DNA of 64,000 nucleotides from Stomoxys calcitrans. Its lineage: Eukaryota > Arthropoda > Insecta > Diptera > Muscidae. Location of the stretch: positions 59,905,571 through 59,969,570 of the forward strand of contig NC_081553.1 in assembly GCF_963082655.1 (NCBI RefSeq), written 5' to 3'. Made by a program: the position numbers and the translations under genes. Positions 31,981-42,340 of the stretch are shown here, one piece after another; within the stretch, counting starts at the first letter, position 1; every line of letters begins with the position of its first letter. Below the pieces are notes generated by a model. The model was not told the origin of the DNA and made no database searches. It worked only from the letters and a program-made list of their open reading frames with translations.

Positions 31981-32710
31981 TACAAAGGGGGATTTTTTAG
32001 CTATTATCTTTGTACGTGGTCTATAATTTAACCATGAATAGTCTTAGAAACGAACAACGCTTGCGAATTATTGAATTTTATTATCAAAATGCCTGCTCTG
32101 TCAAGAAAGTTCATTGCGCGCTTCTTCCATTGAGCGACGAATCTCATTTTTGGCTCAAAAGGTACGTAAATAAGCATAATTGTCGATATTGGAGTGAAGA
32201 TCAGCCAGAAGCATTGCAAGAGCTATCAATGCATCTAGAAACAGTCACTGTTTGGTGCGGTTTATGGGCTGGTGCCATCATTGGACCGTACTTCTTCAAA
32301 AATGATGCCAATCGTAACGTAACTGTGAATGGTAAGAGCTATCGTGAGATGATATCCAACTTTTTTTGCCCAAAATGCAAGAGCTTGAGATGTATGACAT
32401 GTGGTTTCAACAAGACAGTGGCCCATGCCTCATAGCACGCATAACAATGGACCTATTGAGAGGCGAGTTCGGTGAACATTATATTTCACGTTCGCGACCG
32501 GTCAATTGGCCGTCTAAATCGTGGGATTTAACGCTTTTAGACAATTTTTTGTGTGGATATTTTAAATCTCATGTCCATGCAGACAAGCCCGCTTCAATTG
32601 ACGCATTGGAAGACAACATTGAGCATTTATTCGTGAGATACCGACCGAAGTGTTGAAAAGAGTATGCCACAACTGGACTTAGCGGATGGACTTTTTGAGG
32701 CGCACTACTT
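31981..32710 (+). pseudogene. DD41D (IS630-Tc1-mariner) transposase, nearly complete catalytic core
   Basis: DNA-cutting transposase of the IS630-Tc1-mariner superfamily. Start at 32034 ('MNSLRNEQRLRIIEFYYQ'), homologous to the start in the 607-bp palindromes. The first aspartate lies in 'LSDESHFWL' (32136). After a frame change the second lies in 'WFQQDSGP' (32414) and the third in 'DLTLLDNFLCGY' (32540), leaving 41 residues between second and third, hence DD41D. 'NWTxRMDFLRR' near 32670 is the C-terminus. Most of the DNA-binding region between codon 27 and the first aspartate is missing. A remnant of the terminal sequence, AAAGGGGGATTTTTTA, stands at 31985. Inserted within the RTE LINE. Confidence 0.85.
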
Positions 32711-33065
32711 GTAGAAGCTGACGAGGCAGTACTTGGAGTGCTTGAGAGAAATATTCTTCGTAAAATATATGGACCAGTTTGCGTTAATGTATAGGCGTCA
32801 TATGAATCACGAACTGTATCGAAATACAACGGCTGCGTTGGCTAGGTCATGTTGTCTAAATGGATGAAGAAGCTCCAGTAAAGAAGTCTTTTGAAGGCAA
32901 TCATAGTACGCGCAAACCGGGACGACCAAAAGTCTGATGGAAAGATTAAGTGTTGGGAGGCACCTCGAAACTTGGTGAGATTTTAGAATGAGCGTGGAAG
33001 ACGGAGACGCTTGGAACGCTATTCCACGTTCGGCTAGTGAAAAAATGTTTTGTCAAAAACAATTA
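32711..33065 (+). pseudogene. RTE-type LINE, C-terminal region
   Basis: The plus strand reads 'EADEAVLGVLERNILRKIYG', then 'NHELYRNTTAALARSCCLN'-type text, 'KPGRPK' (32918-32935) and 'AWNAIPR', the end of the RTE-type ORF. The 3' end carries 'caaaaacaattaaaataatg'. It belongs to the same copy as 31011-31980. The segment between them seems replaced by the transposase insertion. Confidence 0.75.
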
Positions 33066-33274
33066 AAATAATGTAAATAAGGCTTGTAGGTCTGTAGGCC
33101 TTTGATGTCGCATAACTTGCTTTGCTGGGCTAGAGTATAAACACCACTCTTGCCTCCGGCCAAACCTTCGGAGTATAAGCAAGTCTCAGGCACACTGTGA
33201 ATAAAGCCGGCTATATTCCATTAATGGTTAAAAAAATTAAAAAATTCTCAACGCTTTTTCCCCTTACGTCAGCC
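33066..33274. other. Short unassigned stretch
   Basis: About 200 bases including 'tcttgcctccggccaaacct' and an A/T-rich end. No match to other parts of the window seen. Confidence 0.4.
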
Positions 33275-33747
33275 CTTATAGGGGCTCAAGTAGCAAAATC
33301 CGGAGATAGGTTTATATGGGAGCTGTATCAAGCTATTGATCGATTCAGACCATAATAGACACGTATGTTGAAGGTCATGAGAAAAGCCGTTGTACAAAAT
33401 TCAGCCAAATCGGATGAGAATTGCGCCCTCTAGAGGCTCAAGAAATCAAGATCCCAGATCGGTTTCTATGGCAGCTATATCAGGTTAAGTTCCGATTTGC
33501 GCCATAATTAGCACGGTTATTGGAAGACATAACAAACCACGTCATGGAAAATTTCAGCCAAATCGGAGGAGAATTGCGCGCTATATTGGCTCAACACAGC
33601 TATACCAGATTATGAACCGATTTGAATCATACTTAACACAGTTATTGGAAGTGATACCTAAACACTACGTGTAAAATTTCAGTCAAATCGAATGAGAATT
33701 GAGCTCTCTACAGGGTCCACAAGTCAAGACCCAAGATCGGTTTACAT
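33275..33747 (+). mobile_element. DINE-type element, family A, internal units only
   Basis: Three units ('atcaggttaagttccgattt', 'gtcatggaaaatttcagcca') without either terminus. It is cut on the right by the SINE at 33748. Confidence 0.8.
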
Positions 33748-34064
33748 GCAAATTGCAAATTTTGCCCATGAACATTCCACTAAGGAACAGGGGCAAACTT
33801 CTCACATATCAATGAGTGCAGTCCGATTCAAGTTTAAGCTCAATGATAAGGGGCCTTAATTTTAAAGCCGAGTCCGAACGGCGTGCCGCAGTGCGACACC
33901 TCTTTGGAGAGAAGTTTTACATGGCGAAGTACCTTACAAATGTTGCCAGCATTAGGAGGGGAAAACCACCGTTGAAAATTTTTTCTGATGGTCTCGCCAG
34001 GATTCGAACCCAGGCGTTCAGCGTCATAGGCGGCCATGCTAACCTCTGCGCTACGGTGGCCTCC
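33748..34064 (-). mobile_element. tRNA-derived SINE, full length
   Basis: Complement copy with intact B box ('ggattcgaaccc') and A box ('aacctctgcgctacggtgg'). The body is close to the copies at 8201 and 19975. No clear target duplication because both flanks are different repeats. The open frames across it are chance frames. Confidence 0.92.
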
Positions 34065-34065
34065 C

Positions 34066-34140
34066 AGGTAGTACGCCTCACTCTTTAATATTGCCGGTTA
34101 TGCTCCATCAGGTCCTGGTGACTTAAGTGGCTTAAAGATT
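34066..34140 (-). pseudogene. Small LINE fragment
   Basis: The minus strand gives 'PLKSPGPDGA' followed by '*PAILKSEAY'. The SPGPDG wording is the conserved start of the RT region in insect LINEs. Only about 75 bases are recognisable. Confidence 0.6.
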
Positions 34141-35011
34141 CTCTCTTTTTTCCACCTCTTCCTCTCTTTTTTCCCCCTCACGTCATAAAGAAACTCAGTG
34201 CATTAATGCCGCCGTTTTTAATTAAAAACAACCTCTTTGCTTTTGACCTTCACAATAAACCAAAGTCATGTTAAACAATCTACGTTTAATGAACTTCAAA
34301 ATTATTCTTAAATAACCAATTACTTTAGCATTTTTCTTTGTACTTTGTGAACAAAATGACTACTTTGTCAGATCTTCACCTTTAAATTGATTGTTGTTGT
34401 GTGGCCTCTCACTCAACCAAAGAGACTGGCCGGCAATGCCAAAGTTTGGTTGACCATTTGAAGAACTCTCATAGTGGTGTATTAAGAAAGACTTAAAAGG
34501 CAATTAAAAGTTCAAAAGGTGGTGCGGGAGCTTGGACGATTTGATGTTGGACATATTTGCCAACAACAGACATATGCATTAGCAAAATGGTCCCCTTTGA
34601 GTTCTTTGCTCTAGGTAAGGGGTTTGTTGGTGGTGTTATTCTTGCAGCCTATACATTTCCAACTCTACAAAGTAGAAATTCTAAACGACACAAGAGGACA
34701 CTTTTGTCCAGGAGTAATTAAGATGTCAAACTCCAAGGGGTAGGACACTCCAAAGCTTGAGCGTGAGGTTTTATATGAGACAGAGAGTGTATCAAAGACC
34801 ATTACATGACCTCATCAACTAAAGCACTCAAAAACCTAAAGAAGACATTGAAGAGCATTGGAAGGGTATCTATGGAAATGACCCCCTCCACCAATACTGA
34901 TTGCTTCCCAAAAATTAATAAAAAAAAAATATAAAAAAAGAAAATCCCTTTGCGGTCATTGGTCTTTTTCGGCCTATGATTTGCTTTTTCGCGCAGCCAA
35001 TAAAAGAACTA
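34141..35011. other. Non-repetitive island, no gene seen
   Basis: About 870 bases of AT-rich unique sequence with pyrimidine runs near 34140-34185 and an A-run at 34919-34942. No supported frame. Confidence 0.5.
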
Positions 35012-35618
35012 AAGGGTAATTTTTTTGAGGTTAGGATTTTCATGCATTAGTATTTGACAGATCACGTGGGATTTCAGACATGGTGTCAAAGAGAAAGATG
35101 CTCAGTATGCTTTGACATTTCATCATGAATAGACTTACTAACGAGCAACGCTTGCAAATCATTGAATTTTATTACCAAAATCAGTGTTCGGTTCGAAATG
35201 TGTTCATTCACCGTAACGTTGCGTCCAACAGCATCTTTGAAAAAATACGGTCCAATGATTCCACCAGCGTACAAACCACACCAAACAGTGCATTTTTCGG
35301 GATGCATGGGCAGTTCTTGAACGGCTTCTGGTTGCTCTTCACTCCAAATGCGGCAATTTTGCTTATTTACGTAGCCATTCAACCACAAATGAGCCTCATC
35401 GCTGAACAAAATTTGTCAAAATTTGAACACATTTCGAACCGAACACTGATTTTGGTAATAAAATTCAATGATTTGCAAGCGTTGCTCGTTAGTAAGTCTA
35501 TTCATGATGAAATGTCAAAGCATACTGAGCATCTTTCTCTTTGACACCATGTCTGAAATCCCACGTGATCTGTCAAATACTAATGCATGAAAATCCTAAC
35601 CCCAAAAAAATCACCCTT
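35012..35618 (-). mobile_element. 607-bp palindromic DD41D transposon derivative, copy 3
   Basis: TA at 35010-35011 and 35619-35620. Two 195-base arms and a 217-base centre with the transposase-like frame on the minus strand ('MFSDEAHLWLNGYVNKQ'). A few point differences from copies 1 and 2 (AAGGGTAATTT at the left end, 'accccaaaaaaat' near the right end). Confidence 0.93.
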
Positions 35619-35894
35619 TACGAATAATGGAGTAATAACCACTACCCTTCCATTCAAACAATGGCAGTCAATGCTATGAAAAGTTATTAAATCTCCGATA
35701 TGGCAAAGCTTGTTTCTACTGATTGGAGGAATGTGTGTTTAAATGCGTATAGGACTATTTATGAACATTTTACTCGCATTACAAAACTATTTAAATGTTG
35801 CGGAAAAGTTATATAAAGCGGATTGGTTGGATTGTTGCAATATGTGATATAACACCGACTCCATTTGCATACTCTACAATACTACTGTGGTAAA
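35619..35894. other. Short unassigned stretch
   Basis: AT-rich. Nothing recognised. It lies between the palindromic element and the truncated SINE. Confidence 0.4.
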
Positions 35895-36075
35895 AATTGC
35901 AAATTTTGCCCATGAACATTCCACTAAGGAACAGGGGCAAACTTCTCACATATCAATGAGTGCAGGCCGATTCAAGTTTAAGCTCAATGATAAGGGGCCT
36001 CCTTTTTATAGCCGAGTCCGAACGGCGTGCCGCAGTGCGACACCTCTTTGGAGAGAAGTTTCCAGCATTAGGAGG
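35895..36075 (-). mobile_element. tRNA SINE, lacking the promoter half
   Basis: It contains the SINE 3' body ('gcaaattttgcccatgaaca' to 'gcgacacctctttggagaga'), then skips to 'tccagcattaggagg' and stops. The A and B boxes are absent, as expected for a 5'-truncated or recombined copy. Confidence 0.85.
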
Positions 36076-36430
36076 ATTGTGGTACTGGATACTATAACTT
36101 TGTCAATTAGTTTGAAACATTCAAAAGGAGAAGAGAGGGATTCTTTGTTAAGTACATGGATCGACTCAGATTTCGATTTAGCTTTGTCCTTCTGTCGGTT
36201 CATGTTAATTTGTTTACAAATTACAGATAGAAATTTTCATTCCATCATTTGAATTTGGCACAGAAATGTTGTATGCATAAAAAACCAAGGCTATTGAAAT
36301 TGGAAGAAATCGGTACAAAAATCAATATAACTCCCATATATATGTTCATCATTTATCATTTAATCCTCACGATTTAGATACAGTTCCCATATCTTTGTGA
36401 TTATTCCAGATCATATTCAATGCTTTCTAT
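36076..36430 (-). mobile_element. DINE-type element, family E, truncated
   Basis: 'gtggtactggatactataac', 'tcgactcagatttcgattta', 'ctgtcggttcatgttaattt' correspond to the family E leader at 2330-2640, but the GTCY tract is reduced to a single GTCC/GTC. It follows the SINE directly. Confidence 0.7.
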
Positions 36431-36874
36431 TCAAGGAATAGCATAGCAAAGAACTTATAAAAGTTGGGCAAGTGTGTGTTTTAATTCAAAACGCTTTGAC
36501 TGCTATGCTGGATCGCTATTTCTTTTACGCATCTTCATCAACACCTTTGTCAAATTGATCAAGGTGTCTTACATACCTAAGTTCTGTTACTCTCCTAAGC
36601 GCAGTAAGAGAGAAGAAAGCACTTGACGTGACATTTAAAGAATGTTCAAGTGCGAAAAGAGTTTGGTAATGTTGATGTGTTTGTTGTTCTCATCATTGAT
36701 GATAAGTTTGTATCGGCATGGCGGAGAGTAAGGCTTTACTCTCTTTTACTTCGCTAAAGAGAGTTAGATGCATGTTCATAGTTGCCTGGGCGGATTAATA
36801 TCCGTACCCTCTTTTTAACCTAACCTACCCGATCGTAACAAAATTTTCCACATATCACTTTTTTAGCGTAAAGG
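36431..36874. other. Unassigned, with LINE end-like block
   Basis: Mostly unique. At 36785-36830, 'gcggattaatatccgtaccc' and 'tttaacctaacctaccc' is the complement of the block at 27205-27245. No gene seen. Confidence 0.45.
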
Positions 36875-37195
36875 AAAACGCTTTGAACTTTGACACAAAT
36901 CGGTTCCGATTTAGATATAGCTCCCATATATACATCCTTTACACATATGAGGACGTAGCGACCGCAATTTTTCATTAAGTTACACGAAATTCAGTATGCA
37001 ATGTGCTATTACCCATCTTAAATCCTTTGATATATTTCGTCAATATTGCAGTATTCGTCAATATTGCAGTATTCGTCAATATTGCAGTGTTCGTCAATAT
37101 TGCAGTATTCGTCAATATTGCAGTATTCATCAATATTGCAGTATTCGTCAATATTGCAGTATTCGTCAATATTCGATGAAGATTTAGATAAAACT
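36875..37195. repeat. Family E remnant containing an 18-bp minisatellite
   Basis: 36890-36935 shows 'tcggttccgatttagatata' and 'gctcccatatata' (family E). From 37038 to 37173 the 18-base unit TCAATATTGCAGTATTCG repeats about 7.5 times, with single-base changes (gtgttcg, tattcat). The frame reading 'QYCSIR' repeats and its complement 'TNTAIL' are products of the minisatellite, not genes. Confidence 0.88.
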
Positions 37196-37832
37196 CCCAG
37201 ATTTAAGACCCAAGGTTTCTAGAGTAAATTTTATTAAATATCCACTTTGTCGATTGAAATCATAATTTTGTCCATAATATTTTGCATCCAATGTTGAATT
37301 TTTCAATGGTGAATTTAAATTTGCTATCGGTTCACAAAGAGTCACATAATTTCAAAAATATCGACGATTTTTGTTGCTGTTGGCATTTCTGAATAGGTTG
37401 AATTTAAAAACACCCCTGTTAAAATTCAAGTGTGTACTTTACAACCTACTATAATTGGGTTGGTATGTAAAGCACCATGATCCATTTGACGAAGCCCGCT
37501 GATGAAGATTCCTGGGGAATCAGAAATAACGATACTGTTAGCTGGTTAAATGCTTTTTAGCAACATCATACAGCTTGCCTTACTTTTAAGAGATTTTTGC
37601 TATCCTATTCTTTGAATAGAAAGCATTGAACAAAATGGTATATAGCCGGACAATATTGCAGGATATTGGAAACTCAAGTGTGTTTTTATTTTAAAGATTC
37701 AAGCGAAAGATAATCAAACTTATTTTAAATATGATCAAAATTTTAAAAGGAAATATTTTCTTTGGTGAAAGATCTTTTCCTTGATAAAAAAAGATTTTTT
37801 ATTTTAAATGGTAGTTCAAATTATTTGCGTTA
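37196..37832. other. Non-repetitive island, no gene seen
   Basis: AT-rich unique sequence of about 640 bases. No supported frame or RNA. Confidence 0.5.
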
Positions 37833-38520
37833 CGAGGGTTGCATTTTATATTTTGGGATTGTACAACACTTGTGTTGCAATCTGCCAACTGACAGCTCTA
37901 TCGTAAAGCTTAACATTTTTGAGGTTATACGTACTTAAAACGTTTTGATGTACCAGCGCTATTTGTGTTCTTTACAGTAACTTAAAAAATTTATCGCGCC
38001 CAAAAAATGGAATTAAATTGTGAACATTTTCATGCGATTATATTTTACACCTTTCGACGTGGATTAACTCAACAACAGTGCATCGATGAACTTTATTCAC
38101 TTTTTGGCGATGAAGCTCCATCAAGGACCAGTGTTTATCGATGGTATGTTGGATTCAACCGAGTTCGTAGTTTACACCAAGACGAATTTCGTGAAGAACG
38201 TCCAAAATCAGTTGTTGATCCAAAAACCATTTATGCTGTGCGCCAACTAATATTGCAAGATAGTCATGTGAGCTATCGTGAGATTGAAATAACTTTAGAC
38301 ATTAGTGGGACCATCATACATTCAATATTGCATGAACATTTGACCGTCGAAAAATTTGTTCGCTTTGGATCCCACACAATTTGTCAATCGCTCAAAAAAA
38401 AAAAAAACTCGTGTCAATTGATCGAAAGAAATGCTTTAAAAATACGAAACATCTGCATTTTTGAGCACTCAAGACATAGATTTGATGAGTCATCCGCCGT
38501 ATAGTCCCGACCAGTGTTGC
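37833..38520 (+). pseudogene. Mariner transposase, internally deleted
   Basis: A mariner (DD34D-type) transposase relic. The 5' end starts after TA with CGAGGGTTGCATTTTATATT. The ORF at 38007 encodes the N-terminal DNA-binding domain ('AIIFYTFRRGLTQQQCID', 'DEAPSRTSVYRWY', 'DEFREERPKSVV', 'HVSYREIEITLDISG', 'IHSILHEHLTV'). A run of 12-13 A at 38394-38407 shifts the frame. All of the first two catalytic blocks are deleted, and the sequence resumes at the third with 'LSTQDIDLMSHPPYSPD' (38462-38510, another frame), then ends abruptly. It cannot be active. The right terminal repeat is lost. Confidence 0.88.
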
Positions 38521-38619
38521 CACTCAAGAAAATTATTTCCATCGAAAATTTAAGAAAAATCCTACCAAACTCAACCAAAACCAAGCAAATGATCTACAAG
38601 CCAAAAATGCGGTATATGT

Positions 38620-39083
38620 TTTTATACCCTCCACCATAGGATGGGCGTATACTAATTTCGTGATTTTGTTTGTAACACCTCGAAATATGAGTCTAAGACC
38701 CCTTAATCACGTGACATTTTAAATGGAACTAGCCATGTCCGTCCGTCCGTCCGTCTGTTTGTCAAAAGCACGCTAACTGTTGAAGAAGTAGAGCTAGCCG
38801 CTTGAAATTTTGCACAAATACTTCTTATTGGTGTAGGTTGGTTGGGATTGTAAATGAGCCAAATCGGTTCATGTTTTGATCCGATCTTGGGTCTTGACTT
38901 CTTGAGCCTCTAGAGAGCGCAATTCTCATCCGATTTGGCACAAATTTTGTACAACGGCTTCTCCCATGACCTTCATACGTGTAGAATATGGTCTGAATCG
39001 ATGTATAGCTTGACATAGCTTCCATATAAAACGATCTCCCGATTTTGCTTCTTAAGCCCCGAATCGGACTATAACTTGATGTA
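38620..39083 (-). mobile_element. DINE-type element, family A, right half
   Basis: Minus orientation: 'taccctccaccataggatgg', GTCY tract (38740-38762), the 'cgcttgaaattttgcacaaa' block, then two units. The MITE at 39084 interrupts it, and beyond the MITE only traces remain. Confidence 0.82.
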
Positions 39084-39320
39084 TTGGGTTGCCCAAAAAG
39101 TAACTGCAGATTTTTTAAAAGAAAGTAAATGCATTTTTAATAAAACTTAGAATGGACTTTAATCAAATATACTTTTTTTACACTTTTTTTCTAAAGCAAT
39201 CTAAAAGTAACAGCTACTAACTGACAGAAGAAAGAATGCAATTACAGATTCACAAGCTGTGAAAAAATTTGTCAACGCCGACTATATGAAAAATCCGCAA
39301 TTACTTTTTGGGCAACCCAA
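39084..39320 (+). mobile_element. Mariner-type MITE with TA target duplication
   Basis: Complete 237-base copy flanked by TA at 39082-39083 and 39321-39322. Confidence 0.92.
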
Positions 39321-40107
39321 TAGCTCCTCCTCCGTCCATATTCATTATTCTTTGTTTGCCTTAAAACAGATACTGCGCAAAGAACTCGACGATGTGATCG
39401 ATGGAGGAGGGTATATAAGCCGCACACTCTTACTTGATATACTTGCCACCCACCGGAGGCTATTTTTTCATTCCATTTTGAAGACATAAAATTATAAATT
39501 TTTAATGCTACAAATGATCCGTCGTTATTCATAAAGAATCTAGCCATCTCCGTCCCTCTGTTTGTTGAGATCACTCTATGTCCTTACGTTCGACGATGGC
39601 CTTTATCTTGATATAGCACCCTATTTTTGTCCCGACTTCAATGAACAACCGCACCGAGTTTGGATAAAGCTTTTTCCTGACTCAAATGTTTGGGCCCAGA
39701 AATGCGCTTTTAATACCGATTTGCGTCGTTACTGTCAATTGCCTGGACACCTCAAAATCTTTGTATGCGGCTGCCTCATAGGCCTACTTTTCGATTGAAG
39801 GCTCAAAGCCCCATTTCCTACCCTGAATTTACGAAATTTACAGTCAATATCATAACTTAAACAGTGAGACCCCTTGTGAGACAGTGTTTGATCTCTCAAC
39901 ATCCATGGTTTTGTTCTGCGCTCTTAACGAATACGCAGAAACGACAAGAAGCGAATTAATTTTGCGAGTATTTATATGTTGGAAAAACCTACTTAAAATT
40001 GAGATCAACCCATCAACCTGCCAAGAGAAAAATAACACCAATCTTGGTAGGAACTTACCAAAAATGGTGGCATTGGTCCTGACTTGGCAAACGAACGACT
40101 TCTTTTT
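39321..40107. other. Mostly non-repetitive, no gene seen
   Basis: 39590-39790 has weak DINE-like phrases ('cttgatatagcaccctattt', 'accgagtttggataaagct'). 39850-40107 looks unique. Overlapping frames on both strands at 39850-40222 (92 and 112 codons) show no domain and I do not call them. Confidence 0.45.
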
Positions 40108-40410
40108 AATTCCCGTACCCTCCACCATAAGAGGGCGGGCGATTTGCGTAATACGTAATCTTGATCGTCTTGACGTTCTAAGTCGATTTAGCTCCGTCTG
40201 GTCGTCTGTTAGCGTGCGCTAACTTTCAAAGGAATAAATCTAGGCGCTTGAAATTTTGTGTCAATCAGCTGGGTTTGTAACTTGGCTATAGCGGGGCATT
40301 TGCGTTATGACATAGCTGCCATGTAAACCGATCCTGGATCTCGACTTCTTGAGCTTTCAGAGGGCCCAATTCTCAACCGATTTGGATGAACATTCACAAC
40401 AAGTGTTTTA
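40108..40410 (-). mobile_element. DINE-type element, family A, decayed right half
   Basis: 'cgtaccctccaccataagag', 'cttgatcgtcttgac', 'gcgctaactttcaaaggaat', 'gatcctggatctcgacttct'. The GTCY tract is nearly gone. Split by the MITE at 40411. Confidence 0.72.
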
Positions 40411-40646
40411 TGGTTGCCCAAAAAGTAATTGCGGATTTTTTAAAAGAAGGTAAATGCATTTTTAATAAAACTTAGAATGAACTTTAATCAAATATACTTT
40501 TTTTACACTTTTTTTCTAAAGCAAGCTAAAAGTAACAGCTGATAACTGACAGAAGAAAGAATGCAATTACAGAGTAACAAGCCGTTGAAAAAATTTGTCA
40601 ACGCCGACTATATGAAAAATCCGCAATTACTTTTTGGGCAACCCAA
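40411..40646 (+). mobile_element. Mariner-type MITE
   Basis: Left end slightly worn (TGGTTGCCCAAAAAGTAATT), right end GGGCAACCCAA followed by TA. Internal sequence as in the family. Confidence 0.9.
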
Positions 40647-41063
40647 TATACTGATATGCCGATTTAGGTTCTTAAGCCTATAACAAGCGCATTTAATACC
40701 CAACACAGACCAATGAGTTTTATTAGGCCCATCGATATCCGAAAAAATATGATCCAGATTGGAACATATTTGGATATTGCTGTCATATAGACCGCATTAA
40801 TTACCCTACCTCGCTGAAATTTGGAGCAGTGAGTTGTATAAAGACTCCCAACATTTGTGCCTTAAATTATTCAAACCATGCTATATTTAGATATAGCTGC
40901 CATTGAGACCAATATTCAGCTTTAAGGCCTAAAGTCCATAAAGGCCCATTTATTCTCCGATTTTGCTAAAACTTTCAACAGTGAGCTGCTTTAAGACTCC
41001 CGGCATCCAACCCTAATATGGTCCAAAGCGGACCATATTGAGATATAGCTGTCATATAGATCG
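40647..41063 (-). mobile_element. DINE-type element, family C units
   Basis: Units with 'atagctgccattgagacc' and 'ccataaaggcccatttattc', as at 22300-23030. Interrupted by the SINE at 41064; a last unit lies at 41251-41345. Confidence 0.72.
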
Positions 41064-41250
41064 GAGGCCACCGTAGCGCAGAGGTTAGCATGTCCGCCTA
41101 TGACGCTGAAAGTCTGGGTTCGAATCCTGGCGGGAACATCAGAAAAAATTTTCAGCGGTGGTTTTCCCTTCCTAATGCTGGCAACATTTGTGAGGTGCTA
41201 TGCCATGTAAAACTTCTCTCCAAAGAGGTGTCGCACTGCGGCACGCCGAT
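41064..41250 (+). mobile_element. tRNA-derived SINE, promoter half, plus strand
   Basis: The only plus-strand copy, so boxes can be read directly: A box TAGCGCAGAGG at 41074-41084 and B box GGTTCGAATCC at 41117-41127. The tRNA-like part covers about 41066-41138 and the anticodon-loop position reads CTATGAC. The parental tRNA is not assigned. The 3' body is cut at 'gtgtcgcactgcggcacgcc'. It is not a functional tRNA gene, because no 3' acceptor strand pairs with the start. Confidence 0.9.
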
Positions 41251-41345
41251 CGGCATCGACATCGCCCATGTAGACCGATCTTCCGATTTAAGGTCATGGG
41301 CTCATAAAAGCCTCATTTATTATCCACCATGGGAAAAATGAGGCA
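41251..41345 (-). mobile_element. DINE-type element, family C, last unit
   Basis: 'catgtagaccgatcttccga', 'ttaaggtcatgggctcataa' continues the element at 40647 on the other side of the SINE. Confidence 0.65.
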
Positions 41346-42340
41346 TAGTGTGAAGTTTTAATGCGTTTAAGGATGAACTAGTGAACTAAGCCGAATAGAG
41401 GTCAAACAGCTCGTGCTACTTAAATTGAGGCGCCATGCTCTGCAAAAAATATAGAAAAATGAGAACATATAGGCTTTTGGTCCAAATTGAAGGATAAATT
41501 CAGAACTATGAAGGAACGTCGACATTTTTAATTCGAAGCAGCTGGGTAGCCACCTCCGCCGAATATAATTTTGAACAAAATGTTCACTGACCTGAACATC
41601 TCCATCGAAGTCTGTCCAAATCTGTTCACCTGTTTAGCGCCCATATTTTGAATTTTAAATTTTTAATAGTCGTTATCGACCGACTTCCCTTATTTGTTTT
41701 TTCATATCTTATTTCCCTCACCACTGTGCTTGGCTAAATTATTTTCTGATGCCGCCCAAACTCCAATATGAGATAAACACAATGAGAAGATTCTGGTGTG
41801 CATTTGCAACAACTTTCACGGCAATACTTCCAGGAATGAAATTGATGATGAACAGCTTAACTTCGAGGAGGGTCTCAAATTAAATGTGTTTTCATTTCTT
41901 GTGGTTTCATTGTGGCAAAAGCCACTGCGCTGATAGCTTCTTTTCGTTCCTTTGCAAATGAATTGACAATTAATTTTTATTGGTACACAAGAGAAGGACA
42001 TGTGTTTTGCACTACTCCATGCGCAAACGAAGGAGGTGGAGATTTTAACGAAATGTTTTCATAAGCTCGTTGAAGGCCAAGGACCCAGAGCATTGGCCAT
42101 GGGAGTGTGAGGCATGTTTTGTTGCAGTTCTTGTTAATATTTTGCACAGATATGAAATCTCATCTTTCAGATCTTAATTAGTGAAGCGCGGTGTGGGTGG
42201 ATATGTGAATGTTATGTGGAATACCCACTCTGGGCAAAAAAAAAAGAAGGAATAAGATGCAATTAATTGGGAGAAGTGTATTGCAAGAGAGGAGATAAAG
42301 GCAAATTTAAATGCTTAATTTTTAAGATAAAGTTTTTGCT
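41346..42340. other. Non-repetitive island, no gene seen
   Basis: About 1 kb of unique sequence with short frames only. Near its end, 42187-42212 (cgcggtgtgggtggatatgt...) is an exact copy of 42520-42545. Confidence 0.5.

Noticed and set aside
33816..34088. Open frames across SINE copies (also 8146-8673, 19878-20259, 35887-36252)
   Set aside because: SINEs are non-coding and the frames differ in phase between copies.
37038..37173. CRISPR-like short direct repeats
   Set aside because: Eighteen-base head-to-tail units without spacers in a fly genome; a minisatellite.
36996..37187. Repeat peptide 'QYCSIR'
   Set aside because: Direct translation of the 18-bp minisatellite, open on both strands.
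41064..41140. Apparent tRNA gene with intact A and B boxes
   Set aside because: No pairing acceptor stem, continues into a SINE body, and recurs many times in complement. It is a SINE promoter.
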